The notes beneath the pieces were generated by a model. That model did no database searches. It was given only the letters and a program-made list of their open reading frames with translations, and was not told the origin of the DNA. A stretch of DNA of 41,520 nucleotides from Gammaproteobacteria bacterium (GTDB taxonomy: Bacteria; Pseudomonadota; Gammaproteobacteria; Pseudomonadales; Azotimanducaceae): contig JAUIED010000023.1 of assembly GCA_030428905.1 (NCBI GenBank), forward strand, positions 1 to 41,520, written 5' to 3'. Below, piece after piece: positions 1 through 7,499 of the stretch. The position numbers were made by a program, and so were the translations under genes. Within the stretch, counting starts at the first letter, position 1. Each line of letters begins with the position of its first letter.

Positions 1-954
1 AACAAAGGGATACACGTAGCGGCGCTGTACACGCTCTGGCGCAACCGTCACAGGAAAGTCAAAACGTTCCTTCCGATAGCCCACCCCGGCGAACAGGCGG
101 TCGACACTGGCCCCTTGGCGCCCACCGGACCAGCCCACATGCAGACGTGCGAGCTGCGTGCTCGCATCAAACTTGGCGATATCCTCACTGAGAATCTCGA
201 GATCCTGCTGGCGGCGAAAGTGCTCAGCCATGAAACCTAAAGACCACGGCGTATCGAGTGCAAAGAACGGCCGCGATAGCGCCACGAGGCCACGCTCCCC
301 GTCATCCTGCTGGCTGGCCTGAAGGTCTGCGGACCAGTGGCTGCCGAGAATATTCGGGTCGAAGTAGCGTGCCACGAGCGTATCGCGGTCGGCATCGCTG
401 CGGAAAGTAAACGCCAGCAGTTTCCCGGTGCCCAGCAGGTTCACGTCCGTCAGGCCGATGCCGGTGCGGTTGTCTCCACCGGAACGGGAGTAATCGAGCG
501 ACGGGTTCAGCGTCCACACATCGCGCACCACAACGTCCAGGTCCACCCGCTCATCGCAGAGTCCGCGCACCAAGATGGCGGCATCGTAGAGGAACGGCTT
601 GTCTCTCAGTATGCGCTCCGCTTCTTCGATCTGCCGTGCGGTTACCGTCTCACCGAACGGCAGGGCGGCGCGGATCACCGACTCGCGCGTGAGCGTGTTG
701 AAACGGTTGGCCGCACGAGCCAGCCAATGGCTGGCATCCGGAAACACGTTCTGCCGAAAAATTCGGACAGCCCCGAGACCGACCTCCCGGCGACCAAGCA
801 GATCAGCCACCGGTCTCTGGCCCGTGATCGGCAGGTGTACCCGCAAGAGCACCTGGTCGTCGAGATCATGTCCGGGCTCGCATTCCGACGCAGCCGCCAG
901 GGCGGTCGTCATCAGCAGCAATCCCAATGCCAATCCCAATCCCAACGCACGCAT
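1..954 (-). CDS. outer-membrane beta-barrel protein with POTRA-like N-terminus (partial, C-terminus beyond window)
   Basis: The reading frame is open from the ATG at 954 to the left edge (318 codons seen). Residues 1-22 are a clear Sec signal peptide (MRALGLGLALGLLLMTTA then LAAA). About residues 85-135 resemble a POTRA-type segment (TRESVIRAALPFGETV, then IEEAERILRDKPFLYDA). A stretch around DVWTLNPSLDYSRSGG and the following alternating polar/aromatic strands look like the start of a BamA/TamA-type barrel. The start overlaps the stop of the upstream permease gene by one base (TGATG), so the two are probably translationally coupled. The exact role is unknown; barrel assembly or surface-antigen export is only a family-level guess. 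It is truncated by the window, not broken. Confidence 0.72.
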   Translation of the reverse strand, partial: MRALGLGLALGLLLMTTALAAASECEPGHDLDDQVLLRVHLPITGQRPVADLLGRREVGLGAVRIFRQNVFPDASHWLARAANRFNTLTRESVIRAALPFGETVTARQIEEAERILRDKPFLYDAAILVRGLCDERVDLDVVVRDVWTLNPSLDYSRSGGDNRTGIGLTDVNLLGTGKLLAFTFRSDADRDTLVARYFDPNILGSHWSADLQASQQDDGERGLVALSRPFFALDTPWSLGFMAEHFRRQQDLEILSEDIAKFDASTQLARLHVGWSGGRQGASVDRLFAGVGYRKERFDFPVTVAPERVQRRYVYPFV

Positions 955-2174
955 CACGCCAGCCACCCGCTGATCGCATGAGCGACAAAATAGCTACAGA
1001 CAACAAAGCCCAGCAAAGGCAACAGGCGAGGCACCTGCCATACGCCTTCTGGCGCCGCGCCTCGGCCTTTCAGCCGCCACAACGCAAGGTTGGCCAGCGC
1101 AAACACGCTCAACATGAGAACGGACGTGGTCTCTGCGAGGCCGCTCAGGTGACCGATCAGCGCCAGCAGGAGAATTCCGCTCGCAACCGTCAACGTGGCG
1201 ACCACGGGTGTTCGAAATCGCGGTTGCACATATGCGAATGCCGCCGGAAGCTGGCCGCGTGCAGCGAGGCCATACACCACGCGCGATGCCATGATGATCT
1301 GAATCAGGGCACCGTTGATGATGGCGAACAGGGCGATCACGCCTAAGATCCGCCCCTCACCGCCGGTCAGTGCGCCGTGCACCGCCGCCAGCGGCGCCGT
1401 TGCCCCAGCCAGAAAGTCCGGCCCCACGGCAACAAGCACTGCAACCAGCAGCAGCACGTAGATCAGCGAGGTCAGGAGAAGGGTTACGAGTATGGTGCGC
1501 GGTAGCGTGCGCCGCACGTCTCGCACCTCTTCAGCCACCTCCACCATGTCCTCGAAACCGATATAGGCATAGAAAGACAACACGGCACCGGCAAGCACCG
1601 GCAGCACAGCGCCACTGTGCGGACGAAACACCGTCCAGTCCACAGCGGCAAGGTCGACGCTCGACATCGACAGCAGAATGATCCAGACAAGCCCACCGAC
1701 CTCCACCAGGCTGATCACGCCGGCGACCCACGCCGACTGCTCGATTCCCCACACCGCGATCAGCGCAAGCCCTGTTACCACGGCAGGGATGAGCACAGCT
1801 TCCGGCACCTCAACCATTGCCTGCACATAACCGGTCATGCCGTTCACCAGCGCAGCACTCGACACCATTCCGGAGAGGATGACCAGCACGCCTACCAGGC
1901 GCGCCAGGCCAGGCGCGCCCAAGCCCTCCTGCACATACAGAGCGGTACCGGCGGCACGCGGGAAGCGGCCGCTGAGCTCGGCGAACGACATTGCCGTGAG
2001 GCCCGCCATCAGAGATGCCACCAGAAATGACCACGGTGCGAGCCACCCAGCGATGCCAACGATCTCACCCACCAGCGCGTAGATACCGGCACCCACCGTC
2101 GTGCCGATGCCGTAGAGCAACAGCAGGCCAAATCCCAGGCTTCGATCCAGGCGGATCAACAGTTGGGCGCGCAC
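954..2174 (-). CDS. APC-superfamily amino acid permease
   Basis: A 406-residue polytopic inner-membrane protein with about 12 hydrophobic segments. The first helix carries GIGTTVGAGIYALVGEI near residues 23-39, the unwound TM1 substrate-binding motif of the amino acid-polyamine-organocation superfamily, and LSFYAYIGFEDMVEVAEE near residue 200 is the typical TM6 region. It probably imports or exchanges an amino acid or amine; the substrate cannot be read from sequence. Its length is a little short of the 430-500 usual for the family. The first 19 bases overlap the end of the upstream cytochrome gene, and its stop overlaps the start of the downstream barrel gene, so the three form a tight operon. 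Confidence 0.85.
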   Translation of the reverse strand: MRAQLLIRLDRSLGFGLLLLYGIGTTVGAGIYALVGEIVGIAGWLAPWSFLVASLMAGLTAMSFAELSGRFPRAAGTALYVQEGLGAPGLARLVGVLVILSGMVSSAALVNGMTGYVQAMVEVPEAVLIPAVVTGLALIAVWGIEQSAWVAGVISLVEVGGLVWIILLSMSSVDLAAVDWTVFRPHSGAVLPVLAGAVLSFYAYIGFEDMVEVAEEVRDVRRTLPRTILVTLLLTSLIYVLLLVAVLVAVGPDFLAGATAPLAAVHGALTGGEGRILGVIALFAIINGALIQIIMASRVVYGLAARGQLPAAFAYVQPRFRTPVVATLTVASGILLLALIGHLSGLAETTSVLMLSVFALANLALWRLKGRGAAPEGVWQVPRLLPLLGFVVCSYFVAHAISGWLA

Positions 2175-2704
2175 CCGGCGGCAGGCGCTTCTCCACCCGC
2201 GGGGTCGTAAATGAAGATACCAATGCGCACGTACCGCTCGGTAGACGGCTCGCCGGCTTCTATGTTGTCAGGGATCTTGCGTCGCACCGGCGGCAGGCTC
2301 TGCAAATAATCGGCAATATCCGACACATCGTCGTCGCTCAGCAGCGTGTAGTTCGGCCAGGGCATCACCGGCAGCGCCTGGTTGCCCTGGTGATTGATGC
2401 CGGTACGCATCATGCGCACGATGTCCTGCTTGCGCCACTTGCCGAGCCCCGTCTTTCGATCAGAAGTGAGATTTCCCGGAAAGACGACGCCTGGCGGCGA
2501 GTCTGCATCGTAGTCTGACCAGGCTATACCCACACGCGACCCCGCCAACCAGAAGTCGCCGCCTTCCGGACGGCCAAGCAGCGCTCCTTCGGTGTGGCAG
2601 CCACCGCAGCCCAGGATGGTGGTGAGGTACTCACCACGCGCGACGGAAGCATCGTCCGCCCACGCAGACACGCTTGCCAGCAGCAGTAGAATCATTGTCC
2701 TCAT
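2156..2704 (-). CDS. exported monohaem cytochrome c
   Basis: A 182-residue protein with a signal peptide (MRTMILLLLASVSAWA) and one haem-binding CGGCH motif at residues 33-37. A later LPVMPWPNY segment supplies the likely axial Met. The architecture is that of a class I periplasmic cytochrome c, as seen in dehydrogenase partner subunits. I chose the ATG at 2704 because GGAGG lies 5 bases upstream and the signal peptide begins there; an in-frame start 24 bases further upstream has no such support. It is first in an operon with the permease and the barrel protein. The electron donor and acceptor are unknown. Confidence 0.85.
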   Translation of the reverse strand: MRTMILLLLASVSAWADDASVARGEYLTTILGCGGCHTEGALLGRPEGGDFWLAGSRVGIAWSDYDADSPPGVVFPGNLTSDRKTGLGKWRKQDIVRMMRTGINHQGNQALPVMPWPNYTLLSDDDVSDIADYLQSLPPVRRKIPDNIEAGEPSTERYVRIGIFIYDPAGGEAPAAGCAPNC

Positions 2705-2725
2705 AGATGCCTCCGCACACTTTGC

Positions 2726-2773
2726 CATTCCACAACGCTACGGCTTTCACGCATCACCCACTATCGTGGAATG
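2726..2773. promoter_or_regulatory. 8-bp inverted repeat in a divergent intergenic region
   Basis: CATTCCAC at 2726-2733 and its exact complement GTGGAATG at 2766-2773 lie 32 bp apart in the 154-bp gap between two divergent cytochrome c genes. The arm-to-arm distance of 40 bp is close to four helical turns, so a looped dimeric operator is possible, but the match is short and could be chance. Confidence 0.25.
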
Positions 2774-2858
2774 CGCAGGCGGGCTAAGCGGTTCCACGGA
2801 TTGGACGCCGGGCGCGCAGAAGCGTATTCATAGCTCTGAGCCAATTCGGGAGAGAGAC

Positions 2859-3308
2859 ATGTCGAAGTGTATTGCGCACACGGGTGCGGTCATTCTACTT
2901 GCGTTGTCAGCCGCGGGCTGCGAGCAGCAGGCCAAGGGATTCGTGCTGCCACCCGGAGACTACGATCAAGGCAAGGCGACGTTTATCGATCTGGGTTGCC
3001 ATGCCTGCCACAGCATCGAGGGCGTTGTCGCCAAGCTCGAGGAAGGCGGTGACCCGGTGATCGAGGTCGTGCTCGGTGGGCCGGTGACACGCGTGAAAAC
3101 CTATGGTGATCTGGTGACGTCCATCATCAATCCGTCGCACAAGCTGTCGCGCGGCAAAACGCCTGTGACGGTCAACGAAGACGGCTCCTCGAAAATGCCC
3201 TATTACAACGACGTGATGACCGTGCAGGAACTCGTCGACGTGACCACGTTTCTCCAGGGCACATACTCCGTGTGGGTACCGGAGTACAACATGTACTACT
3301 ACCCATAG
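2859..3308 (+). CDS. monohaem cytochrome c, probable lipoprotein
   Basis: A 149-residue exported protein. The N-terminus has a hydrophobic stretch ending in LSAAGC at residues 15-20, a passable lipobox, so the mature protein may be lipid-anchored. The haem motif is CHACH, about residues 47-51, and a SKMPYYNDVMT segment gives candidate axial Met residues. The start at 2859 is preceded by GGGAGAGAGAC, a usable ribosome site. It is transcribed divergently from the cytochrome gene at 2704 and could share regulation with it. The gene ends 16 bases before the convergent protease gene. It resembles small cytochrome c subunits of respiratory enzymes, but no partner oxidase lies next to it. Confidence 0.8.
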   Translation: MSKCIAHTGAVILLALSAAGCEQQAKGFVLPPGDYDQGKATFIDLGCHACHSIEGVVAKLEEGGDPVIEVVLGGPVTRVKTYGDLVTSIINPSHKLSRGKTPVTVNEDGSSKMPYYNDVMTVQELVDVTTFLQGTYSVWVPEYNMYYYP

Positions 3309-3324
3309 CGCCGAATCACAGCGC

Positions 3325-4461
3325 TCAACCATAACGTTCGTGCAGGGCCAGCCATCTGAGAATATCGGCCTGGTGGACGATACCGACAACGCGGTTTCCC
3401 ACAACCACTGGCAACGGCGCGACCTGATTTGCCAGGCGCGCCAACGCCGCATTGACGTCGAGGTCGGGTGACAGCATCTCGTCACCGGGCAGGGGCACCA
3501 TCATCTGCGCCAGCGAGGACTCTGGGCCGGCCAGTCGGTCTGTTGTGAGGTAGCCCACATCGCGGCCGCCTTCCTCCACCGGCCACAGAATCTGCGTGCT
3601 GCGCAGCACGTAGTCATCGACAAAGGTTCGCACGCTCGTATGCAGCGGCACCCGCTCGAAGCGGGTACGCATCACATCCGCCACATCAAACCCCTCAAGT
3701 TTGCGCGTCATGAGGATATGTGTGGCACTTGCTTCGGCCAGGCGGTGCAGAAACCAGCCGATGAAGACGAGCCACAAACCGCCCACGAGATCACCCTGCA
3801 GCACCTGCAGCCCACCCCAGGCAACCAGCATCCAGCCAAACAAGCTGCCGAGCCGCGCAGCACGGCGCGTTGCCTGCACCATGTCACCGGACCACCACCA
3901 CAACAGCGCCCGGAAGACGTGGCCGCCGTCCAGCGGAAAACCCGGCAGGAGATTGAAAACCCCCAGCATGAAGTTCACCGCCGACAGCCAGAGGCAAACA
4001 GTGGCCGCCGGGGCAAGCTGCGAAAAATCCATCTCGGCCACGTCGAGCGCGCCTTCCGCCAGCGCCCGCGCCAATGTATAGAACAGCGCCGCGAGTACCA
4101 GGCTGGCTGCCGGACCCGCGGCCGCAATCAGAAACTCGTCTTGTGGACGATCCGCATCCCTGCCCATTTCCGCGAGGCCGCCGAACAGGAACAGCGTGAT
4201 GCATCGCGTCTCGATACCGCGGCTGCGCGCGGTGAGGGCATGGCTGAGTTCGTGGGCGAGCAACGACACCATGAAGAGCACAGCCGAAAAGATCGCGGCG
4301 GTCCATGTGGTGAGTGCCGTCCACTCCGGGTGCCATTCCGGCAGCAGACCCGTGCCCAGGCTGGAGATAATCAGCATGAGAATGAAGAGCACAGAAAAGT
4401 GCAGGCGGATGTCGATGCCGAACACCGTTCCCAGTTTCCATGCTCCAGACAATGCGCTCAT
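3325..4461 (-). CDS. site-2 protease family (M50) membrane metalloprotease with CBS domains
   Basis: A 378-residue membrane protein. HELSH at residues 70-74 is the zinc-binding HEXXH motif of M50 proteases, and NLLPGFPLDGG at 170-180 gives the third zinc ligand (Asp178) in the usual second motif. About six hydrophobic segments occupy the first 230 residues; the C-terminal 130 residues contain a CBS pair (for example the VADVMRTRFERVPLHTSV stretch), which commonly bind adenine nucleotides. The family cleaves substrates inside the membrane. The ATG at 4461 overlaps the stop of the CHAD gene in an ATGA arrangement and has GGAGG close upstream, so I prefer it to a start 18 bases earlier. It is last in an Hsp20-CHAD-protease operon. 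Confidence 0.88.
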   Translation of the reverse strand: MSALSGAWKLGTVFGIDIRLHFSVLFILMLIISSLGTGLLPEWHPEWTALTTWTAAIFSAVLFMVSLLAHELSHALTARSRGIETRCITLFLFGGLAEMGRDADRPQDEFLIAAAGPAASLVLAALFYTLARALAEGALDVAEMDFSQLAPAATVCLWLSAVNFMLGVFNLLPGFPLDGGHVFRALLWWWSGDMVQATRRAARLGSLFGWMLVAWGGLQVLQGDLVGGLWLVFIGWFLHRLAEASATHILMTRKLEGFDVADVMRTRFERVPLHTSVRTFVDDYVLRSTQILWPVEEGGRDVGYLTTDRLAGPESSLAQMMVPLPGDEMLSPDLDVNAALARLANQVAPLPVVVGNRVVGIVHQADILRWLALHERYG

Positions 4462-5240
4462 GCAGCCTCCTCCAACCAACGTTCAAGTAGCGGCACGAGT
4501 CGATCGTGCCAGGTCCCCGGCGCCTCTGAAAACAACTGTTCGCCGAGCAGGACCGCCTCATCGAAAGACGGCACGCCCAATTGCCGATGCCCGGCAAGGA
4601 GCAAGTCGCGATGCCGCCCCAGCAGGCTGCCCACTGCCTGCACGTCTTCACGCAGGCCACAGAGCGCTTCACCACACGCCGGTTCCACGAACTGCAGCTG
4701 GTAACCCAGACGTTTGACCGCTTTGCGCCAGGCATGCACGGCCACAGCGTCGCCTTGCCGGGCTGCGGCCAATCGCTTGCGCGCCACCTTGTAACTTTTC
4801 TTCACCACAGCCAATAGCCGTTGGGGGTCATCACTGGTGCACACGCCACCCACCGCGTCAACGAGCAGGTCGGCATCGGCCTCAAGGTCAGGCAGACACG
4901 CTTCGAGCGCAAGGTAGGCTTCGGCGAGTGCCTGCGCGGATAGCCCGACCGGTTGATCCAGTGACAGAAGCGTACGGTGCACCACATGCCGGTCGCGCGC
5001 TTCAGACAGTGCGCGGCCGATCGCGGAGACACGTTGCATCAGGTCCTTGGGGGGCACCGCGCAGTATCCGAGCAGCGCTCGCAGCTTCTTGCCCGCTACG
5101 CGTGCACGATGCACCGCCGCCTGCCGATCGGTCTCTACGCCACAGGCACGCAAGGCGTCGGCCAGAACACTCGCCTGCTCGCGCAGTACACGCAGCAGCG
5201 CCCGGGAGCAGGGCTCTCCCGGGTGCATCTCAAGACTCAC
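4458..5240 (-). CDS. CHAD domain protein
   Basis: A 260-residue helical protein with the conserved His- and Lys/Arg-rich pattern of CHAD domains: AVHRARVAGKKLRALL near residues 42-57 and AVHAWRKAVKRLGYQL near 165-180. The family is known to bind polyphosphate, and the basic helices fit that. It has no fused CYTH triphosphatase domain. Translation probably begins at the GTG at 5240, one base after the stop of the Hsp20 gene; an ATG at 5228 is an alternative. It lies between a small heat-shock protein and a membrane protease, so a role in stress or protein quality control is a reasonable guess. Confidence 0.85.
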   Translation of the reverse strand: MSLEMHPGEPCSRALLRVLREQASVLADALRACGVETDRQAAVHRARVAGKKLRALLGYCAVPPKDLMQRVSAIGRALSEARDRHVVHRTLLSLDQPVGLSAQALAEAYLALEACLPDLEADADLLVDAVGGVCTSDDPQRLLAVVKKSYKVARKRLAAARQGDAVAVHAWRKAVKRLGYQLQFVEPACGEALCGLREDVQAVGSLLGRHRDLLLAGHRQLGVPSFDEAVLLGEQLFSEAPGTWHDRLVPLLERWLEEAA

Positions 5241-5241
5241 G

Positions 5242-5718
5242 TCAACGGATTTCCACGGTCTGCCGACGTGCGCGTTCTACTTTGGGTGCAGTGATTTCCA
5301 GCACGCCGTCGTTGAGCTTCGCGACCGCCCTGGTACCGTCTACCTCAGAGGGCAACGCAACCGTGCGGGAAACGAAGTCCCGACGGATTTCCTTGCGGTG
5401 GAAGTCCCCTTCTTCTTTGCCGGTTTCCTCGGTCGAGGTCGCCTTGATCGTAACGGCACTGTCGCTGAGCGACACCTCGATGTCTTCCTTCCTGAAGCCC
5501 GGCAGCTCCGCACGCACACACACCTCAGAGTCGCGGTCGATGACATCCACTTTCGGTGCCGCGCTTTCCAGACGACCACCGAGATCAGGCCAGTCGAACA
5601 GCCGCGGCCAGCGCCGACCAAAAAATCGCTCGAGCTCGTGGTCGAAATCCGGCACCACACTGCTGCGCGGGGTTACCGCCACGCCTTTGCCTTTTGCTTT
5701 TGCCGATTTGTCACCCAT
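5242..5718 (-). CDS. Hsp20/alpha-crystallin family small heat-shock protein
   Basis: A 158-residue protein. Residues about 60-155 form the alpha-crystallin domain: VRAELPGFRKEDIEVSLSD and KEIRRDFVSRTVALPSEVD are typical, and the end contains the beta-strand with GVLEITAPK. Its N-terminal arm is rich in Lys and Ala and has the FDWPDL stretch. Such proteins hold unfolding proteins as an ATP-independent chaperone. The ATG at 5718 is preceded by GGAGG at a spacing of 8, which decides the start. It leads the operon with the CHAD and M50 genes. A heat-shock-like promoter is possible just upstream. Confidence 0.92.
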   Translation of the reverse strand: MGDKSAKAKGKGVAVTPRSSVVPDFDHELERFFGRRWPRLFDWPDLGGRLESAAPKVDVIDRDSEVCVRAELPGFRKEDIEVSLSDSAVTIKATSTEETGKEEGDFHRKEIRRDFVSRTVALPSEVDGTRAVAKLNDGVLEITAPKVERARRQTVEIR

Positions 5719-5733
5719 GACATGTTCCTCCGG

Positions 5734-5781
5734 TAATGGGGTTGTACCTCCTATGTTGAGGCGGCGCGTGCCGGCCTCAAC
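5734..5781 (-). promoter_or_regulatory. possible sigma-32-type promoter overlapping a hairpin before hsp20
   Basis: On the minus strand, CCCCATTA (5741-5734) matches the -10 region of heat-shock promoters, and GCCTCAAC (5762-5755) sits 13 bases upstream at the -35 position, a weaker match to CTTGAA. GTTGAGGC at 5755-5762 can also pair with GCCTCAAC at 5774-5781 around an 11-base loop. A transcript from here would have a leader of only about 15 bases containing GGAGG. The -35 fit is imperfect. Confidence 0.35.
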
Positions 5782-5818
5782 TAAGGAAATCCACATACCC
5801 ACCCAAAGGTGACAAATG

Positions 5819-6277
5819 TCAGCGATCGAGCTCCTGCGCCAGCACTTTGGCCTGCTCATGGGTCATCTGGCGAAAGTCTCCCAGCGAGCAGCGCGCGCTC
5901 TTTCTGTACGGCCCGTGGGTCGTCAGATCGATGGAACCCACCGTATCCAACCGGCAGAGCTGGCCGCTGCGCAGTTCCAGTTCCAGAGTATCCCGCGGCC
6001 GCAGGCCAATGCACTTCGTGGTGAGGGCATTCAACCAGACTTTGTCGCCGCGGCCCCAGAACAGAATGTGCTGATCGTCCAGCACCTGCGTGCGGTAGAA
6101 CTGATGCTCCGGCAGGCAGCGTCGCGTAGGACCGTAGGACTCTTCATCCATGGTGCTCGCAAGCACTTCGGCAACCGTGAGCGGCTTCTCCTTTGGCGCT
6201 TCACTTTCCGTGGTGGCACAAGCACTCAGCAGAAGAAAGCAGCACGCCGCTGCGGCGCGATGAATCATTGTTTGCAT
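5819..6277 (-). CDS. DUF6491-like lipoprotein
   Basis: A 152-residue exported protein. After a hydrophobic segment it has LLLSACATT, a good lipobox with the modified Cys about residue 20, so it is probably membrane-anchored. The remainder (TQVLDDQHILFWGRGDKVWLN, then LRSGQLCRLDTVGSIDL) fits my memory of the DUF6491 family, whose function is unknown; four further cysteines could form disulphides. The ATG at 6277 has AGGAG 9 bases upstream; an internal ATG at 6268 is less well placed. It is transcribed divergently from the diiron operon, with a perfect FNR box 77 bp upstream. Confidence 0.75.
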   Translation of the reverse strand: MQTMIHRAAAACCFLLLSACATTESEAPKEKPLTVAEVLASTMDEESYGPTRRCLPEHQFYRTQVLDDQHILFWGRGDKVWLNALTTKCIGLRPRDTLELELRSGQLCRLDTVGSIDLTTHGPYRKSARCSLGDFRQMTHEQAKVLAQELDR

Positions 6278-6353
6278 GTCGAACAACTCCTAGCGCTCAC
6301 TCCCGTCAGCCCTAGTGTGCGCCAGGCGGCGTCGTCATGCACGCACCGGCAAA

Positions 6354-6367
6354 TTGATCCTGATCAA
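6354..6367 (+). promoter_or_regulatory. perfect FNR/Anr binding site
   Basis: TTGATCCTGATCAA matches the FNR consensus TTGAT-N4-ATCAA at all ten fixed positions. Its centre is at 6360.5. CATAGT at 6389-6394 would be the -10 element, putting the start of transcription near 6402, so the site is centred about 41 bp upstream: the class II activation geometry. An Fnr with the matching recognition helix is encoded at 16058. Confidence 0.8.
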
Positions 6368-6388
6368 GTCCAACAGCGTGGCAAGGCG

Positions 6389-6394
6389 CATAGT
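6389..6394 (+). promoter_or_regulatory. predicted -10 element of the FNR-dependent promoter
   Basis: CATAGT agrees with TATAAT at four of six positions and lies at the distance from the FNR site expected of a class II promoter. There is no good -35 element at the usual spacing, as expected when FNR replaces it. The predicted leader is about 20 bases and includes GGAG before the ATG at 6423. Confidence 0.45.
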
Positions 6395-6422
6395 CGAACC
6401 AACACCATCACGGAGACGCATT

Positions 6423-7493
6423 ATGACGGCGAAAGCACAGGCGCTACCCGAAACCTCACATACCTACGACACGCTGATGAAGGTGTCGTGGAACTTCGAC
6501 TACGGCAGCGACATCGCCAAGCTCGACGACCTCTACGAGCGGGCCAAGGACAACCAGTGGAACGCCTCCGAGCTCGCCTGGGACACCCCCATCGACCCAT
6601 CCAACCCGATCATTGCCCAGGAACACAGCCAGTACGGCCGCATGCCGTTCTTCCAGAAGCTCTCCCGAGCGCAGCAGGAGACCTTCATGGCCCACTCTAC
6701 CGCGCAGATGCTGTCGCAGTTTCTGCACGGTGAGCAGGGCGCGCTCCTCACCGCGGCGACCATCGCCCACGGCGTGCCCGATGTGAAGGCCAAGTACTAC
6801 GCCGCCACGCAGACGGTGGATGAGGCACGGCACGTGGAGGCCTACGACCGCTACGTAAACAAGATCGCCATTCACTACCCCATGGTGCCGTGGCTCAAGC
6901 AGCTCATCGACGTCACGTTGCAGACCAACAACTACTGCAAGGTGATGATCGGCATGAATATGATCGTGGAAGGTTTGGCGCTCGGTGCCTTCAACAACAT
7001 GTACAAGCAGACCGAAGAGCCGCTGCTGAAAGCCATCACCTTCAACGTCATGCGCGATGAGTCGCGCCACGTATCCTTCGGGCATGTCTACCTCACGCCG
7101 ACCATCGCCGCGCTGCACGAAGACGACCGTGAAGATCTGGCGCAGTTCGCGTTCGACGGCGTGAGAATACTCATGGAAGGCCAGGCAGCACCCATGGACG
7201 CCGGCTTTCTGAAAGTGCTGGAAGTCAGCGGCATCGACGCCGAAGACTTCGTGGCCGGCATGAAAGAAGCAGAAGCGCTGGGCATCACCCGCGACCTGCC
7301 ACCCGGCCAGATTCACTCCGTAAAGGACCTGATGATGCCGGCACTGGTGCGCGCAGGGCTCATCACGCCGCGTACGAAAGCCATGTTCGAAGCGGCCGGT
7401 ATCCCGGTGAATGCCGACCTGAGCGTGCTCGAGGCGATGGAGGACAAAAAGTCCGACATGAACGTGCTCAACGCCGAACAGGCTGCCTACTGA
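6423..7493 (+). CDS. ferritin-like diiron-carboxylate protein (putative oxygenase)
   Basis: A 356-residue protein with a four-helix ferritin-like core. Candidate iron ligands fall in the usual order: Glu104 (HGEQGALL), Glu134/His137 (DEARH), Glu183 (IVEGLALGAF) and Glu213/His216 (DESRH). That gives two EXXH motifs and two single Glu, as in the bacterial multicomponent monooxygenase, AurF and R2 superfamily. These enzymes use O2 to oxidise a substrate, with electrons often from a ferredoxin, and a 2Fe-2S ferredoxin is encoded two genes downstream. The substrate is unknown. The start at 6423 follows GGAG at spacing 7. A nearby FNR box predicts induction at low oxygen, which is odd for an O2-using enzyme and may point to microaerobic use or O2/NO scavenging. 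Confidence 0.82.
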   Translation: MTAKAQALPETSHTYDTLMKVSWNFDYGSDIAKLDDLYERAKDNQWNASELAWDTPIDPSNPIIAQEHSQYGRMPFFQKLSRAQQETFMAHSTAQMLSQFLHGEQGALLTAATIAHGVPDVKAKYYAATQTVDEARHVEAYDRYVNKIAIHYPMVPWLKQLIDVTLQTNNYCKVMIGMNMIVEGLALGAFNNMYKQTEEPLLKAITFNVMRDESRHVSFGHVYLTPTIAALHEDDREDLAQFAFDGVRILMEGQAAPMDAGFLKVLEVSGIDAEDFVAGMKEAEALGITRDLPPGQIHSVKDLMMPALVRAGLITPRTKAMFEAAGIPVNADLSVLEAMEDKKSDMNVLNAEQAAY

Positions 7494-7499
7494 GCGACC

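Noticed and set aside
3640-4704. Long open frame (354 codons) on the plus strand
   Set aside because: It is antisense to the M50 protease gene and spans the gene boundary with the CHAD gene.
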